A DNA stretch of 42,284 bases from positions 1 to 42,284 of the forward strand of contig JAHFKJ010000012.1 of assembly GCA_023245415.1 (NCBI GenBank), given 5' to 3'. The translations under genes were made by a program, and so were the position numbers. Source of the DNA: Candidatus Gottesmanbacteria bacterium. GTDB taxonomy: Bacteria > Patescibacteriota > Microgenomatia > UBA10105. Position 1 is the first letter of the stretch; the number at the start of each line of letters is the position of its first letter. Positions 29,198 to 38,233 of this stretch are shown here, piece after piece. A model generated the notes under the pieces. That model saw only the letters and a list, made by a program, of their open reading frames with translations. It was not told the DNA's origin and did no database searches.

Positions 29198-30253
29198 ATG
29201 ATACGTATCTTGAGTGACAGTGATAAACAAGACTATACAAAATTTGCCGTTCACCCTCTCCAATCGTGGGAATGGGGGGAATTTCGCCGTGGTACGGGGA
29301 TTAAAGTCATCAGAATTGGCCTGTACGATAATAATAAGTTAACTTCTGCCCTCCAGCTCACCATTCATAAACTTCCCTTTTTACCTTTTTCGGTTGGCTA
29401 TTTCCCCAAAGGAGCGTTGCCTGACACACAACTGCTCGAAGCACTGACCCAAGTTGGACGGGAAAATAAGTGTATATTTATAAAACTTGAACCAAATGTG
29501 ACTACAGAAGATATTAAGATTAAAAAATATTCTTCTTCTCAATATTTCAATAGCTTAATATCTCAATATCCTGCCCTTCATTTTTCACCAAAACCCCTTT
29601 TTACCAAGTTTACCTTTTATATTGATTTGAACCAATCCGAAGAAGAACTACTTAAAAAAATGACGGGTAAAACCCGCTACAATATCCGCGTTGCCCAAAA
29701 ACATGGCGTCACAATTCAAGAAGAAAACACTGATGAAGCATTTGCGGCTTATTTAAAGCTAACTCAAGAAACAACCAAACGCCAGGGATTTTATGCCCAC
29801 AATGAAATGTACCATCGCGCCATGTGGCAGATTCTTAACCAACAACCCACAACTAACAACCTTACACCTATCGCCCGCCTGTTAACTGCTCGGTATCAAA
29901 ACAAAATTCTGGTGACCTGGATCGTATTTTTATTTAAAGATATCCTCTATTATCCTTACGGAGCATCTTCAAGTGAGTTTAAACAAACTATGGCTTCAAA
30001 TTTAATAATGTGGGAAGCAATACGCTGGGGAAAAAATCACGGCGCCAATATTTTTGACCTTTGGGGTACGCCGGGATCTGAACCAACGCCGACTGATCCT
30101 TACTACGGTTTTCATAAATTTAAGCTCGGCTATGGACCAAAATTAGTGGAGTTTGTGGGTACATATGACCTAGTGATTTATCCTGTTTATTATTGGTTAT
30201 TCAATCTTGCAAATCGAGTTCGCTGGGGAATTTTGCGATTAATCAGTCATTAA
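29198..30253 (+). CDS. FemAB/FemX-like peptidoglycan bridge aminoacyltransferase (GNAT fold)
   Basis: SWEWGEFRRGTGIKVIRIGL, KMTGKTRYNIRVAQKHGVTI, YPYGASSSEFKQTMASNLIMWEAIRWGKNHGANIFDLWG. Start placed at MIRILSD. Confidence 0.88.
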   Translation: MIRILSDSDKQDYTKFAVHPLQSWEWGEFRRGTGIKVIRIGLYDNNKLTSALQLTIHKLPFLPFSVGYFPKGALPDTQLLEALTQVGRENKCIFIKLEPNVTTEDIKIKKYSSSQYFNSLISQYPALHFSPKPLFTKFTFYIDLNQSEEELLKKMTGKTRYNIRVAQKHGVTIQEENTDEAFAAYLKLTQETTKRQGFYAHNEMYHRAMWQILNQQPTTNNLTPIARLLTARYQNKILVTWIVFLFKDILYYPYGASSSEFKQTMASNLIMWEAIRWGKNHGANIFDLWGTPGSEPTPTDPYYGFHKFKLGYGPKLVEFVGTYDLVIYPVYYWLFNLANRVRWGILRLISH

Positions 30254-30898
30254 CTACATTAAGCTCACTGAAAAATTCCATAATGTATGAGCAAGTGTAG
30301 ACGCGTAGACACTACGCGTCCGATCATAAATAAACCCGTTTGCAAAACCTAATACAAATACCAAAAATAAATAGCTTATAAGTTGAATACCCTGATAATG
30401 CAGTTTAAATAGACTTACACTCAAGTGTCCCAAACTAAAAAGCAGAGCACAATAAGAGTTAGCCAACCACCCCCGTTGAATACTTTTTTGCAACTGCCCC
30501 AAAATAAAACCCCGGTATAATACTTCTTCAGAAAAAGCTGTAGCAATTGAAACTCCCAGTACCAAAAGTAAAGAATTTGGTTGCAATAAATCGAATCGAA
30601 ATTGCTGATGTCGAATAAGCGATACGATCAGGTTTTCCAAAACTAAGAACCCGCCAAATCCGCCCCCCCACACCACAATTAGTTTTTTATCCTTTGCTTC
30701 TAAGCCTAATGTACGTGTGTTTAGGCTATTGCGAAAGTATTGATATATTATAACCGGCAGAATAAACAGGAGCGGTTTAATCACTAATTCATCCAACCAC
30801 TCCGGTTGAATTAAAAAATACCGATACATTGACCAGGCTATATTTATACCCAACCAGAAGAGCAGTAATTGCGAAATACTTAGTTGCTTAGATTTCAC
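30254..30898 (-). CDS. CPBP-family intramembrane metalloprotease
   Basis: FSEEVLYRGFILGQLQ (EExxxR), LLFSLGHL, VLGFANGFIYDRTRSVYASTLAHTLWNF. GTG start inferred at 30898. Confidence 0.82.
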   Translation of the reverse strand: MKSKQLSISQLLLFWLGINIAWSMYRYFLIQPEWLDELVIKPLLFILPVIIYQYFRNSLNTRTLGLEAKDKKLIVVWGGGFGGFLVLENLIVSLIRHQQFRFDLLQPNSLLLVLGVSIATAFSEEVLYRGFILGQLQKSIQRGWLANSYCALLFSLGHLSVSLFKLHYQGIQLISYLFLVFVLGFANGFIYDRTRSVYASTLAHTLWNFSVSLM

Positions 30899-33800
30899 GT
30901 TGTTCACAAAACATTTGATATTCACATGATACACAAAGCCGGCTTCCGCTGCAGTTAAAGTGCGACCGCTCGATTTCAGAGGCAGCACTTAGTATTGATT
31001 CCCGTGCCTGATGAAGTTGCGCTTGAGATTTTTTCAGTGTAATTTTTTCCAAAGTTTCAAAATAATACAAACTTAAGTGAATTTGATTAACCGTTTTTTG
31101 AAAGGGCGGATAGGGAATAAGTGTTGCGGCAAGAGCATATATCGAAAGCTGTAAATTAGCGTCCAATTCACGTCTGGTGGGCATACGTCCCGTCTTATAA
31201 TCGATTATTTCAATATTTCCATTTCCTAAATCGTCTACCCGATCGATTTTTCCGCCGATTTTTAACATTCTACCATTACCTGTTATAGGTACTGAAAAAG
31301 ATTGTTCCAGCTGTAGAATTTGAGTTTGTGGACTAAATTCCTTTTTAATATAATCGTGCAGATACTTCTCTGCGCGAAGCTGCATTTGCCGTTCGTATTC
31401 TTTGTTCTGATAGCCTTCGCGAATCCAATTCTGATGTAAAAAACGAATCGCGTCTTGTTCTGTTACCGATTTTTTTTGTTGAACTAATTCATATACATTT
31501 TTAAGTGTAGCATGCATCGTTGAACCAAAGGCTAAAGCAGGGGAGGGGGGCGTAGCAATATTTAGAATGTACCTTAATTTATAATGAAGTGGACAAGTTC
31601 GAAACATTTCAATCTGCGAATATGACAAATAAGTAACAGCTATATGAGGATGGGTTCCCTCGGTGGGAGATACCTCGGGATTTCGCTGAGAGTCAACTTT
31701 TTTCCAATCCAGTAAAGACAACTGACTATCAACAAGATGAGGTGTAATCGCCTGCACTTTTTCACCCAAAGCCTCATAAACAAATGGGGAAACTTTTTTC
31801 TCACGTTTACCCTCTCCATAAAAGCGTGCGCTCGTCATAATAAGCAGATCTTTGGCCCGGGTCATTCCGACATAAAACAACCGGCGCTCCTCCTCTTCAT
31901 GATAGTCACCTTGGGGCAATTCTTCTTTTATAAGATCAACCGGAATAGGAATTTGTTCACTTCTTTGTGTTGAAGGAAAACGCAAACTCACTAAATTAAC
32001 TAAAAATACGATTCCGAACTCCAGTCCTTTAGCACTGTGTACGGTTAAAATGTTTACGGCATCGTTATCAGTCCAATCAGTATCTGAGGCTAAAGGCGAC
32101 TCTCCCAGCTCCATAGCAATCGAAATCCAATCTAATACTTTTGCCACTGTCGCGTCTTCATGTCCGGCTTCATATGTTTTCAATTTATTAAAAAACTTCG
32201 TGATATTAAGAGCCTTTTTTTCATCAATGGGAAACTGGTATTTAAGAATTTTCGGCAGCATACCGCTGTCTTCAAGAAAATAAAAAAGTAATTGACCAGC
32301 GCTTTCTCTGCGCACAAGTTTTAAATGGCACTCAATCATTCCAATAATTTGTGAAAGGATAGTTTTTGTATCGTTGCCTACAGCGGGTACTTTAATATTA
32401 ACGGTGGGACGCGTGCCTATGATGTGCTCACTCGCTTCATACAAAGTCAATCCGTATCGCTTAGACATATTCGTCATCAAAGTTAAATCCTTAGCTGATA
32501 GAGCAAAATACTCCATCATGAGTAGTTTTAAAAAAGCAACATTGTCTTCGAAATTATTAAGCACTTGTAAGTAAGCTATGAGTTCTTTTATTTCCGGTTG
32601 TTTGAATAAATGACCGGGACCTAAAAATTGGTAGGGTACACCAAGACGTTCAAAACTGCGGATAAAACTTTCGGCGTGAGAATTTGCTCGTACCAAAACC
32701 GCAAAATCCTTCCAAGAATATAAATTTTCACCCTGCTCATTTTTGACTTTTGACTTTTGACTTTTGATTTCCCGTACTACTGCCTCAGCTTCATTTTCTT
32801 GCCTGTCTAACTGCAAAAAAACCGGCTTCACTCCGCTATCTGTTCGCATACTGTGTAATTTTTTATTAACTTTTTCCTTCACTTCCAATCGATCCGGATT
32901 ATTATGTTGGATTAAAGCGTAGGAAACATCCAATATGCTTTGGGTCGATCGGTAGTTTTCAGTTAGGACGATAACTTTGGCTTTGGGAAAATGCTTTCTA
33001 AATGCGACTATATTCGAAATAGCTGCTCCGCGAAATTTATAAACTGATTGATCATCATCCCCTACTACCGTTAAATTTTGTCTCTTTCCCGCTAGTAATT
33101 TCACAAGTTCATTTTGAGCTATATTTGTATCCTGAAATTCATCGACCAAAATAAATTTAAACAGGTCCTGGTATTTATTTAGAATATTTTCGCGCGTTCG
33201 AAAGAGGAGAAGGGTGTTACTGATCAAATCGGAAAAATCCATATAACCCTCTTTGATTTTCAAAATTTCATAAAACTCGTAAAGTCTTGCCATTTCGGTA
33301 TATTTTTTTAGATCTAAAAATTCTGATGCAGAATTTTTATCCTGAGACAAGGAAGGCACCATCTGGTTCTTCCCGAAGTCGATGGATTTTCCGGTTTGTT
33401 CTTTCACCCAATTCGTATATTGCGCGGGTGTAACATCTTCATCTTTTAGTCTCGAAAAGTGGTTTAACATGCCGCTTATAAATTTGTTGGGATTACCCAA
33501 GGGGCGAAAATATTCCAAGTCTAGGGTAAAAACACGCTGGCGAAACATCATAGTTGACTCAGCTTCAGAAATTAATTTGAATCCGGGATTTAATCCAATT
33601 TGGATCGCCTCAGCTTTGAGTATTCGATCGCAAAATGCATGAAAAGTAGAAATCCACATACTCGTAAATCCATAGGGCATAATCTCATCGACTCGAGATT
33701 CCATTTCTCGAGCAGCTTTTTCCGTAAACGTGAGCGCAAGAATTTCTTCAGGTCTGGCTAAGTTTTTGGCAACAATATGTTTAATTCTTTCGGTAACTAC

Positions 33801-33911
33801 AGTAGTTTTACCGGTACCAGCTCCAGCTATAATAAGCAGCGGTCCTGTTTCAAATTCCACCGCTTTCTTTTGTTGTTCATTTAACTTTTTTTCGCTGTTA
33901 GAAGAAGTCAT
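30888..33911 (-). CDS. UvrD/RecB-like helicase with C-terminal PD-(D/E)xK nuclease
   Basis: ALLIIAGAGTGKTTVV-type Walker A, VDEFQDTN, TVHSAKGLEF; C-terminal GGKIDRVDDLGNGNIEIIDYKTG and CVSCEYQMFC (likely Fe-S cysteines). Confidence 0.92.
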   Translation of the reverse strand: MTSSNSEKKLNEQQKKAVEFETGPLLIIAGAGTGKTTVVTERIKHIVAKNLARPEEILALTFTEKAAREMESRVDEIMPYGFTSMWISTFHAFCDRILKAEAIQIGLNPGFKLISEAESTMMFRQRVFTLDLEYFRPLGNPNKFISGMLNHFSRLKDEDVTPAQYTNWVKEQTGKSIDFGKNQMVPSLSQDKNSASEFLDLKKYTEMARLYEFYEILKIKEGYMDFSDLISNTLLLFRTRENILNKYQDLFKFILVDEFQDTNIAQNELVKLLAGKRQNLTVVGDDDQSVYKFRGAAISNIVAFRKHFPKAKVIVLTENYRSTQSILDVSYALIQHNNPDRLEVKEKVNKKLHSMRTDSGVKPVFLQLDRQENEAEAVVREIKSQKSKVKNEQGENLYSWKDFAVLVRANSHAESFIRSFERLGVPYQFLGPGHLFKQPEIKELIAYLQVLNNFEDNVAFLKLLMMEYFALSAKDLTLMTNMSKRYGLTLYEASEHIIGTRPTVNIKVPAVGNDTKTILSQIIGMIECHLKLVRRESAGQLLFYFLEDSGMLPKILKYQFPIDEKKALNITKFFNKLKTYEAGHEDATVAKVLDWISIAMELGESPLASDTDWTDNDAVNILTVHSAKGLEFGIVFLVNLVSLRFPSTQRSEQIPIPVDLIKEELPQGDYHEEEERRLFYVGMTRAKDLLIMTSARFYGEGKREKKVSPFVYEALGEKVQAITPHLVDSQLSLLDWKKVDSQRNPEVSPTEGTHPHIAVTYLSYSQIEMFRTCPLHYKLRYILNIATPPSPALAFGSTMHATLKNVYELVQQKKSVTEQDAIRFLHQNWIREGYQNKEYERQMQLRAEKYLHDYIKKEFSPQTQILQLEQSFSVPITGNGRMLKIGGKIDRVDDLGNGNIEIIDYKTGRMPTRRELDANLQLSIYALAATLIPYPPFQKTVNQIHLSLYYFETLEKITLKKSQAQLHQARESILSAASEIERSHFNCSGSRLCVSCEYQMFCEQREI
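32741..32768. repeat. Heptanucleotide tandem repeat (TTTTGAC)x3 plus a 6/7 copy, inside the helicase-nuclease gene
   Basis: ttttgac ttttgac ttttgac ttttgat. Confidence 0.9.
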
Positions 33912-33984
33912 GATGAAGTTGATTATACCTTACTCAAGAAGTGTGTTTAGAAAATCTGGAAATTGTTTGTATGATTGAATTAAT

Positions 33985-35223
33985 TTATGGCTCTTCGGGA
34001 AGGTTGGGAATTTGGAAGTTCGGCACAGTCATTTTGTTGGTCGGACTTTTGGGCATCATTAAAGGACTTGGAGCTTGCGGCATACCCATCATTTGACCCA
34101 GGTATGGCATAACGAGAGGCAACACTTCAACTTTGGCATTTGCCAAAATATCATCAAACTCAACAACGCTTGTAGGAATTACGGCAACAGGCGCGCTGTT
34201 AAAATTGGAAAGTTCAATTGATCCTACTTTAGTCAGCTGTCCCGGAACTTTTGGTTTGAATAAACTCTCAATTTTATCAGTCGAATTTTTAAATATTGTA
34301 TTAATTGACGGGTCATCCTTGGCTGATTCAGCCAGTCCATCTTTGAGGGCTTCAGCTGGAATTTCCGGAAGCGATAAAGTGATCACTGCAATATACCCAT
34401 CTTTGACATAAAACTCTACAAGATCACTGTCCCAATTGTTCACGGCGTTAACTACCTTTATGAGTCCATTAATCTGAGAAACCTTCACATCAATATCCAT
34501 ATTTTTGAGTGATTCCAAAGCTGCGATTAATTTAACTTTGTCCAAACCAATCGTGACCCGTTGATAATTTTTGTCTTTATATGCAGTACTGCGGTCAAAT
34601 TTGCGTATGATGACAGATTCCTGCAATTTCTTACCAAATTCTTCAAATTGTTTTTTAGTTTTTTCTATTCCTGCTGCGGGACTTTCCTTGGTAGATTTAG
34701 TCTTATCCTTAGTGTCAGGAATCAAAATATGAACTGATTTCTGCCCTTTGAGTACCGGATAGACCAGTTGGTAAGTTTTCATGTACGACAGTGTCGAGAG
34801 TTCGCCAATAACTTTATCAATATTGGAGTATGACATATCTACATACATATCCGTCTTGTTGACTTTCAGTCCGAGGGTAATATCCTCATCGGGTTTATTA
34901 TCAATGTCATTAATGGCAACTTTTAACTGGGATAATTTTTTCTCATCATCATGTAAATCTCCCGATAAAACAAACTTACCGTTGTCTGAACGTGCCTCCA
35001 GTGAAGCGGACTTGGCTTCTGAGGTTTTTTTGATCGCATCCGTCAGTAGTTTTTTGGGATCGACCAGCAAGTATTTGGCTGATACTGCCCCAACTGCGGC
35101 AAGAATCAAAATTATCACAATCATCCCAATCAGCTTGCTGTTTGGCTTCGAAGCTTTTGTAGAAGTACCGGTTGCGGGTATAGATTCTTTTGATGTCTCC
35201 GAACTAGCTGTATCAGTTTTCAT
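33985..35223 (-). CDS. Membrane-anchored hypothetical extracytoplasmic protein
   Basis: N-terminal TM LIGMIVIILILAAVGAVSAKYLLV, then a soluble domain (LTDAIKKTSEAKSASLEA...) and a Pro-rich C-terminus. Confidence 0.6.
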   Translation of the reverse strand: MKTDTASSETSKESIPATGTSTKASKPNSKLIGMIVIILILAAVGAVSAKYLLVDPKKLLTDAIKKTSEAKSASLEARSDNGKFVLSGDLHDDEKKLSQLKVAINDIDNKPDEDITLGLKVNKTDMYVDMSYSNIDKVIGELSTLSYMKTYQLVYPVLKGQKSVHILIPDTKDKTKSTKESPAAGIEKTKKQFEEFGKKLQESVIIRKFDRSTAYKDKNYQRVTIGLDKVKLIAALESLKNMDIDVKVSQINGLIKVVNAVNNWDSDLVEFYVKDGYIAVITLSLPEIPAEALKDGLAESAKDDPSINTIFKNSTDKIESLFKPKVPGQLTKVGSIELSNFNSAPVAVIPTSVVEFDDILANAKVEVLPLVMPYLGQMMGMPQAPSPLMMPKSPTNKMTVPNFQIPNLPEEP

Positions 35224-35277
35224 AATGAATTAATCGTAAATTTTATCATACGTGTCAAATTATAGCGTGTCAAGGTA

Positions 35278-36498
35278 TCATATCAGCATATTTCCCTGCA
35301 GCTGTACATGGGATGCAGGTACGGAAAACGGGACGCACTTGGGTAAATAATTTGGCGGAATATTTATAGAATCATCCATATAGATCGCATTTTTTTTGCC
35401 CACATCTTCTGCGAGTTTTGAGGCAATATTGACCGGACTTCCGGCAATTTCTTTGATAGACTTAGAGATCGGAAATAAAAACACTTCTCCCCCCGACATG
35501 CCAAACGTTGCCGAAAAGTCGGTATCTTCAAGTTTTGCTTTCAAACTCATGGCAAATTCAATTAAGTTTTTAATTTCGTTACATATAAATATTCCCAAAC
35601 TTCCGTTTGATTTGATTTTAGTGATATTTTCATTTTGCAGCTGTTTATTGATGAGTGAGTTGGCGATAACCCAATCAGTCAGCTGATCTAAAAGTAACTT
35701 ACGGCGTCGGTGCCGAATTTTGAAAAGTAGCACATTAGTTTGAACTGAGTAGTTTTTTTTAATTTCTGCTACAACCGCGGGATCTGCGAGAGGCGATCGT
35801 GTCAGATAATCAAAAAAATTTTGGTCAAATGGATGAGGATAACGCGTATCCGAATCTTTTACACCGGAAATATTTAAATGTTCGTAATTTACCCGATATA
35901 CAGGTATTTTAAAACGCAAATCTGCCCGAAGCGACAGGGCAGAAGCATGTGACAAATGAAGTTTTTCCTTAAGCGGCAGACTTACTACAACTTCTCCGCC
36001 TTCAGTATAATTTTCTGCGACGTCTTCAATGAAATCTGCTTCATCGCCAAACAATCCGCCACCGATATCAATATATTCTCCGGTATGTATCCCTAACCCC
36101 ACTTTGACTGATAAGTGATTGATTTCCTGCTGTGCCGAAAGCATCTGTTCCAATACACTTTGCGGTGAAATACCTGACCCATAAAACATTTCCGTATTGT
36201 CTGCAATCCACATCCCAATTGCTCTACCGCCAATTTTTTTCCCATAGGCAAATATAATTTCCTTCGGCTGACTCACCAGCTGCAGTACTTCCAAAAGCGT
36301 TTTCTCAAGGGACAGTCGGCTTAAACCAGCTGAATCCGAACTGACCGCAGTTCCATATATCGTATAAGGCTTAAGAAGCTTACGGTGCATTTCACGACTT
36401 CTCTGGCCAGTCGCCCAGCGTAAAATAAGGTCTACCGGAATAGTACCGGCAATGTCTTGAGATAAATCTGCAAGAGCGGGCAAGATGCGTTTAGCCAT
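35278..36498 (-). CDS. Protein with one, possibly two, class III nucleotide cyclase-like domains
   Basis: VKVGLGIHTGEYIDIGGGLFGDEADFIEDVAENYTEGGEVVVS and a second weaker copy FSATFGMSGGEVFLFPISKSIKEIAGSPVNIASKLAEDVGKKNAIYMD. Confidence 0.5.
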   Translation of the reverse strand: MAKRILPALADLSQDIAGTIPVDLILRWATGQRSREMHRKLLKPYTIYGTAVSSDSAGLSRLSLEKTLLEVLQLVSQPKEIIFAYGKKIGGRAIGMWIADNTEMFYGSGISPQSVLEQMLSAQQEINHLSVKVGLGIHTGEYIDIGGGLFGDEADFIEDVAENYTEGGEVVVSLPLKEKLHLSHASALSLRADLRFKIPVYRVNYEHLNISGVKDSDTRYPHPFDQNFFDYLTRSPLADPAVVAEIKKNYSVQTNVLLFKIRHRRRKLLLDQLTDWVIANSLINKQLQNENITKIKSNGSLGIFICNEIKNLIEFAMSLKAKLEDTDFSATFGMSGGEVFLFPISKSIKEIAGSPVNIASKLAEDVGKKNAIYMDDSINIPPNYLPKCVPFSVPASHVQLQGNMLI

Positions 36499-36503
36499 AA
36501 ATT

Positions 36504-36746
36504 TTACGACTTTTTCTTGGGTAAAACTCGTGGAGTAGAAAAAAATAAAAGGTACATTATCTCTAATATCCCGACCGTTTGTAAAATTAAAAATGCAATA
36601 AACCAGGATTTTTGCTCATTACGAGCAGCGCGGTATAAGACTAAACCTTTCCAGATCATCGACCACCCTACAAGTACCGTAAGAGTCGGGAAAAATTGAA
36701 TGGGTAATTGACGAGAAAAATTATAAGTGTGAAAAAACCACGGCAT
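36504..36746 (-). CDS. Small membrane protein (DUF5652-like)
   Basis: LTVLVGWSMIWKGLVLYRAARNEQKSWFIAFLILQTVGILEIMYLLFF. Start set at MPWFFH to avoid overlap with rmuC. Confidence 0.6.
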   Translation of the reverse strand: MPWFFHTYNFSRQLPIQFFPTLTVLVGWSMIWKGLVLYRAARNEQKSWFIAFLILQTVGILEIMYLLFFSTPRVLPKKKS

Positions 36747-36753
36747 ATGTTTG

Positions 36754-37743
36754 TTACTGATTTGATAATACTCCAACAGTGGCAGATTCATCAAGCGACT
36801 GGGTTGATTTGAGTTTTTGTCCAAAAATGGTAAAACTTTGGGTAACCTGATGAAGTTGATTAAACGCATTAATCAAATGTTTCCCTAACAATCCTAAATT
36901 TCCATCTACTTTTTCATAATCTATAATCATGGCTCTGAGTATTTGAAATACTTCGCGCGATTTTTGTTCCACTTGTTTCCCGGCAAACGATAATAAAATT
37001 ATCTGTAAATGCGCATACAGTGTAGTAGGGGACACAGGGTAGACACGGCATTTTTTGGCAAAACTTGTCACTTGGGGCAGTTGGATCACTTCGTAAAATA
37101 CGGCTTCACTGGGAACGTACATCAGGGCAAAATCCAGTGTCTTTTCCTGAGGCAGTATATATTTCTGCGCGATCGATTGGATATGGTTTTTGACATCGCG
37201 AATAAGCTCTTTGGTAATTTGCTCTTTTAAATCTTTAGTCTCGGCATTGACAAGCTTGAGATAATTTTCCAAGGGAAATTTCGCATCAATCGGTAAAATA
37301 CCTGCTTCAGTTTTTATAGCCACATCGACTCTCACCCCTGATTTGAAGGCATATTGCAGTTGATAGGAATTTTTGGGAAACATTTGTCCGATTAAATCTG
37401 TCAAAACTTCCTCACCGATATTGCCACGGAGTTTGGGACTTTTTAAGAAATCCTGCAGGTCACGCATATTACGACCAATTTCCGAAAATTCACCAATATT
37501 TTTCTGAACTTGTCCAATGATCCGAGCTGCATTGTCTAATCGCTCGTTAAGTGTTCTGGTTTGTTCGCGAATTTCATTTGTTTGGGCAATCGATCGGGAA
37601 TCAAAAGACTTAAGAAATGTAGAAATGACTTCATCCGGTTTAGTTAACTCTTGAGACTGTTTGATCCATTGACGAATAAGAAGGCCTAATATCAGAAATC
37701 CGCCTATAAGACTTATTAAGATAATCCAAAATTCATTTGGCAT
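36754..37743 (-). CDS. rmuC: DNA recombination protein RmuC
   Basis: N-terminal TM, coiled coil, LRGNIGEEVLTDLI, VDVAIKTEAGILPIDAKFPLENY, FALMYVPSEAVFYEV, CRVYPVSPTTLYAHLQ. Confidence 0.93.
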   Translation of the reverse strand: MPNEFWIILISLIGGFLILGLLIRQWIKQSQELTKPDEVISTFLKSFDSRSIAQTNEIREQTRTLNERLDNAARIIGQVQKNIGEFSEIGRNMRDLQDFLKSPKLRGNIGEEVLTDLIGQMFPKNSYQLQYAFKSGVRVDVAIKTEAGILPIDAKFPLENYLKLVNAETKDLKEQITKELIRDVKNHIQSIAQKYILPQEKTLDFALMYVPSEAVFYEVIQLPQVTSFAKKCRVYPVSPTTLYAHLQIILLSFAGKQVEQKSREVFQILRAMIIDYEKVDGNLGLLGKHLINAFNQLHQVTQSFTIFGQKLKSTQSLDESATVGVLSNQ

Positions 37744-37845
37744 GAAGAGTTTTACTTTATTGTAACACTGGACCTATTTTCTTACAATTAAAATATAGTT
37801 ATACCCTCCGCATTTTAAAATGCTCCGGGCATAACGCATTCTATA

Positions 37846-37870
37846 TTGATCCCGATTTAATCGGGATCAA
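37846..37870. repeat. Near-perfect palindrome TTGATCCCGATT-T-AATCGGGATCAA upstream of the 37887 ORF
   Basis: 12-bp arms, 1-nt centre; a second palindrome GCATTTTAAAATGC lies at 37810-37823. Confidence 0.85.
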
Positions 37871-37886
37871 GTAAGAATAGTATATT

Positions 37887-38216
37887 ATGACTCAAATTCG
37901 TTATCGATCCGACAACTCAATTTTTTTAATAGTAGGATTACTTTTTTTTGGCTTGTTAATTGCCTTAATAATTTTTGTTCCTCCCAAGTCTCTCGTTTCA
38001 AAAATCTGTTTTTTAAGTTTTGTGCTTGCCACTATTTTTTGTTTGGTCAGCTATATTGGACGCATGTATCTTCGAAGTATACTATTGGGTTTAAGTGTGA
38101 TGGCGTATGCACTACTTAGAATAGTAGGTTTTAAACACTGGCTCATAGGTATCGCCTTATTTTCTTTAGGGTTAACTATAGAAATTTTTTTGCGTAAACG
38201 CCGCCGGTATCATTGA
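37887..38216 (+). CDS. Hypothetical multi-TM membrane protein
   Basis: 109 aa, about four hydrophobic segments. Confidence 0.6.
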   Translation: MTQIRYRSDNSIFLIVGLLFFGLLIALIIFVPPKSLVSKICFLSFVLATIFCLVSYIGRMYLRSILLGLSVMAYALLRIVGFKHWLIGIALFSLGLTIEIFLRKRRRYH

Positions 38217-38233
38217 TATAGTAGAATAGACAC

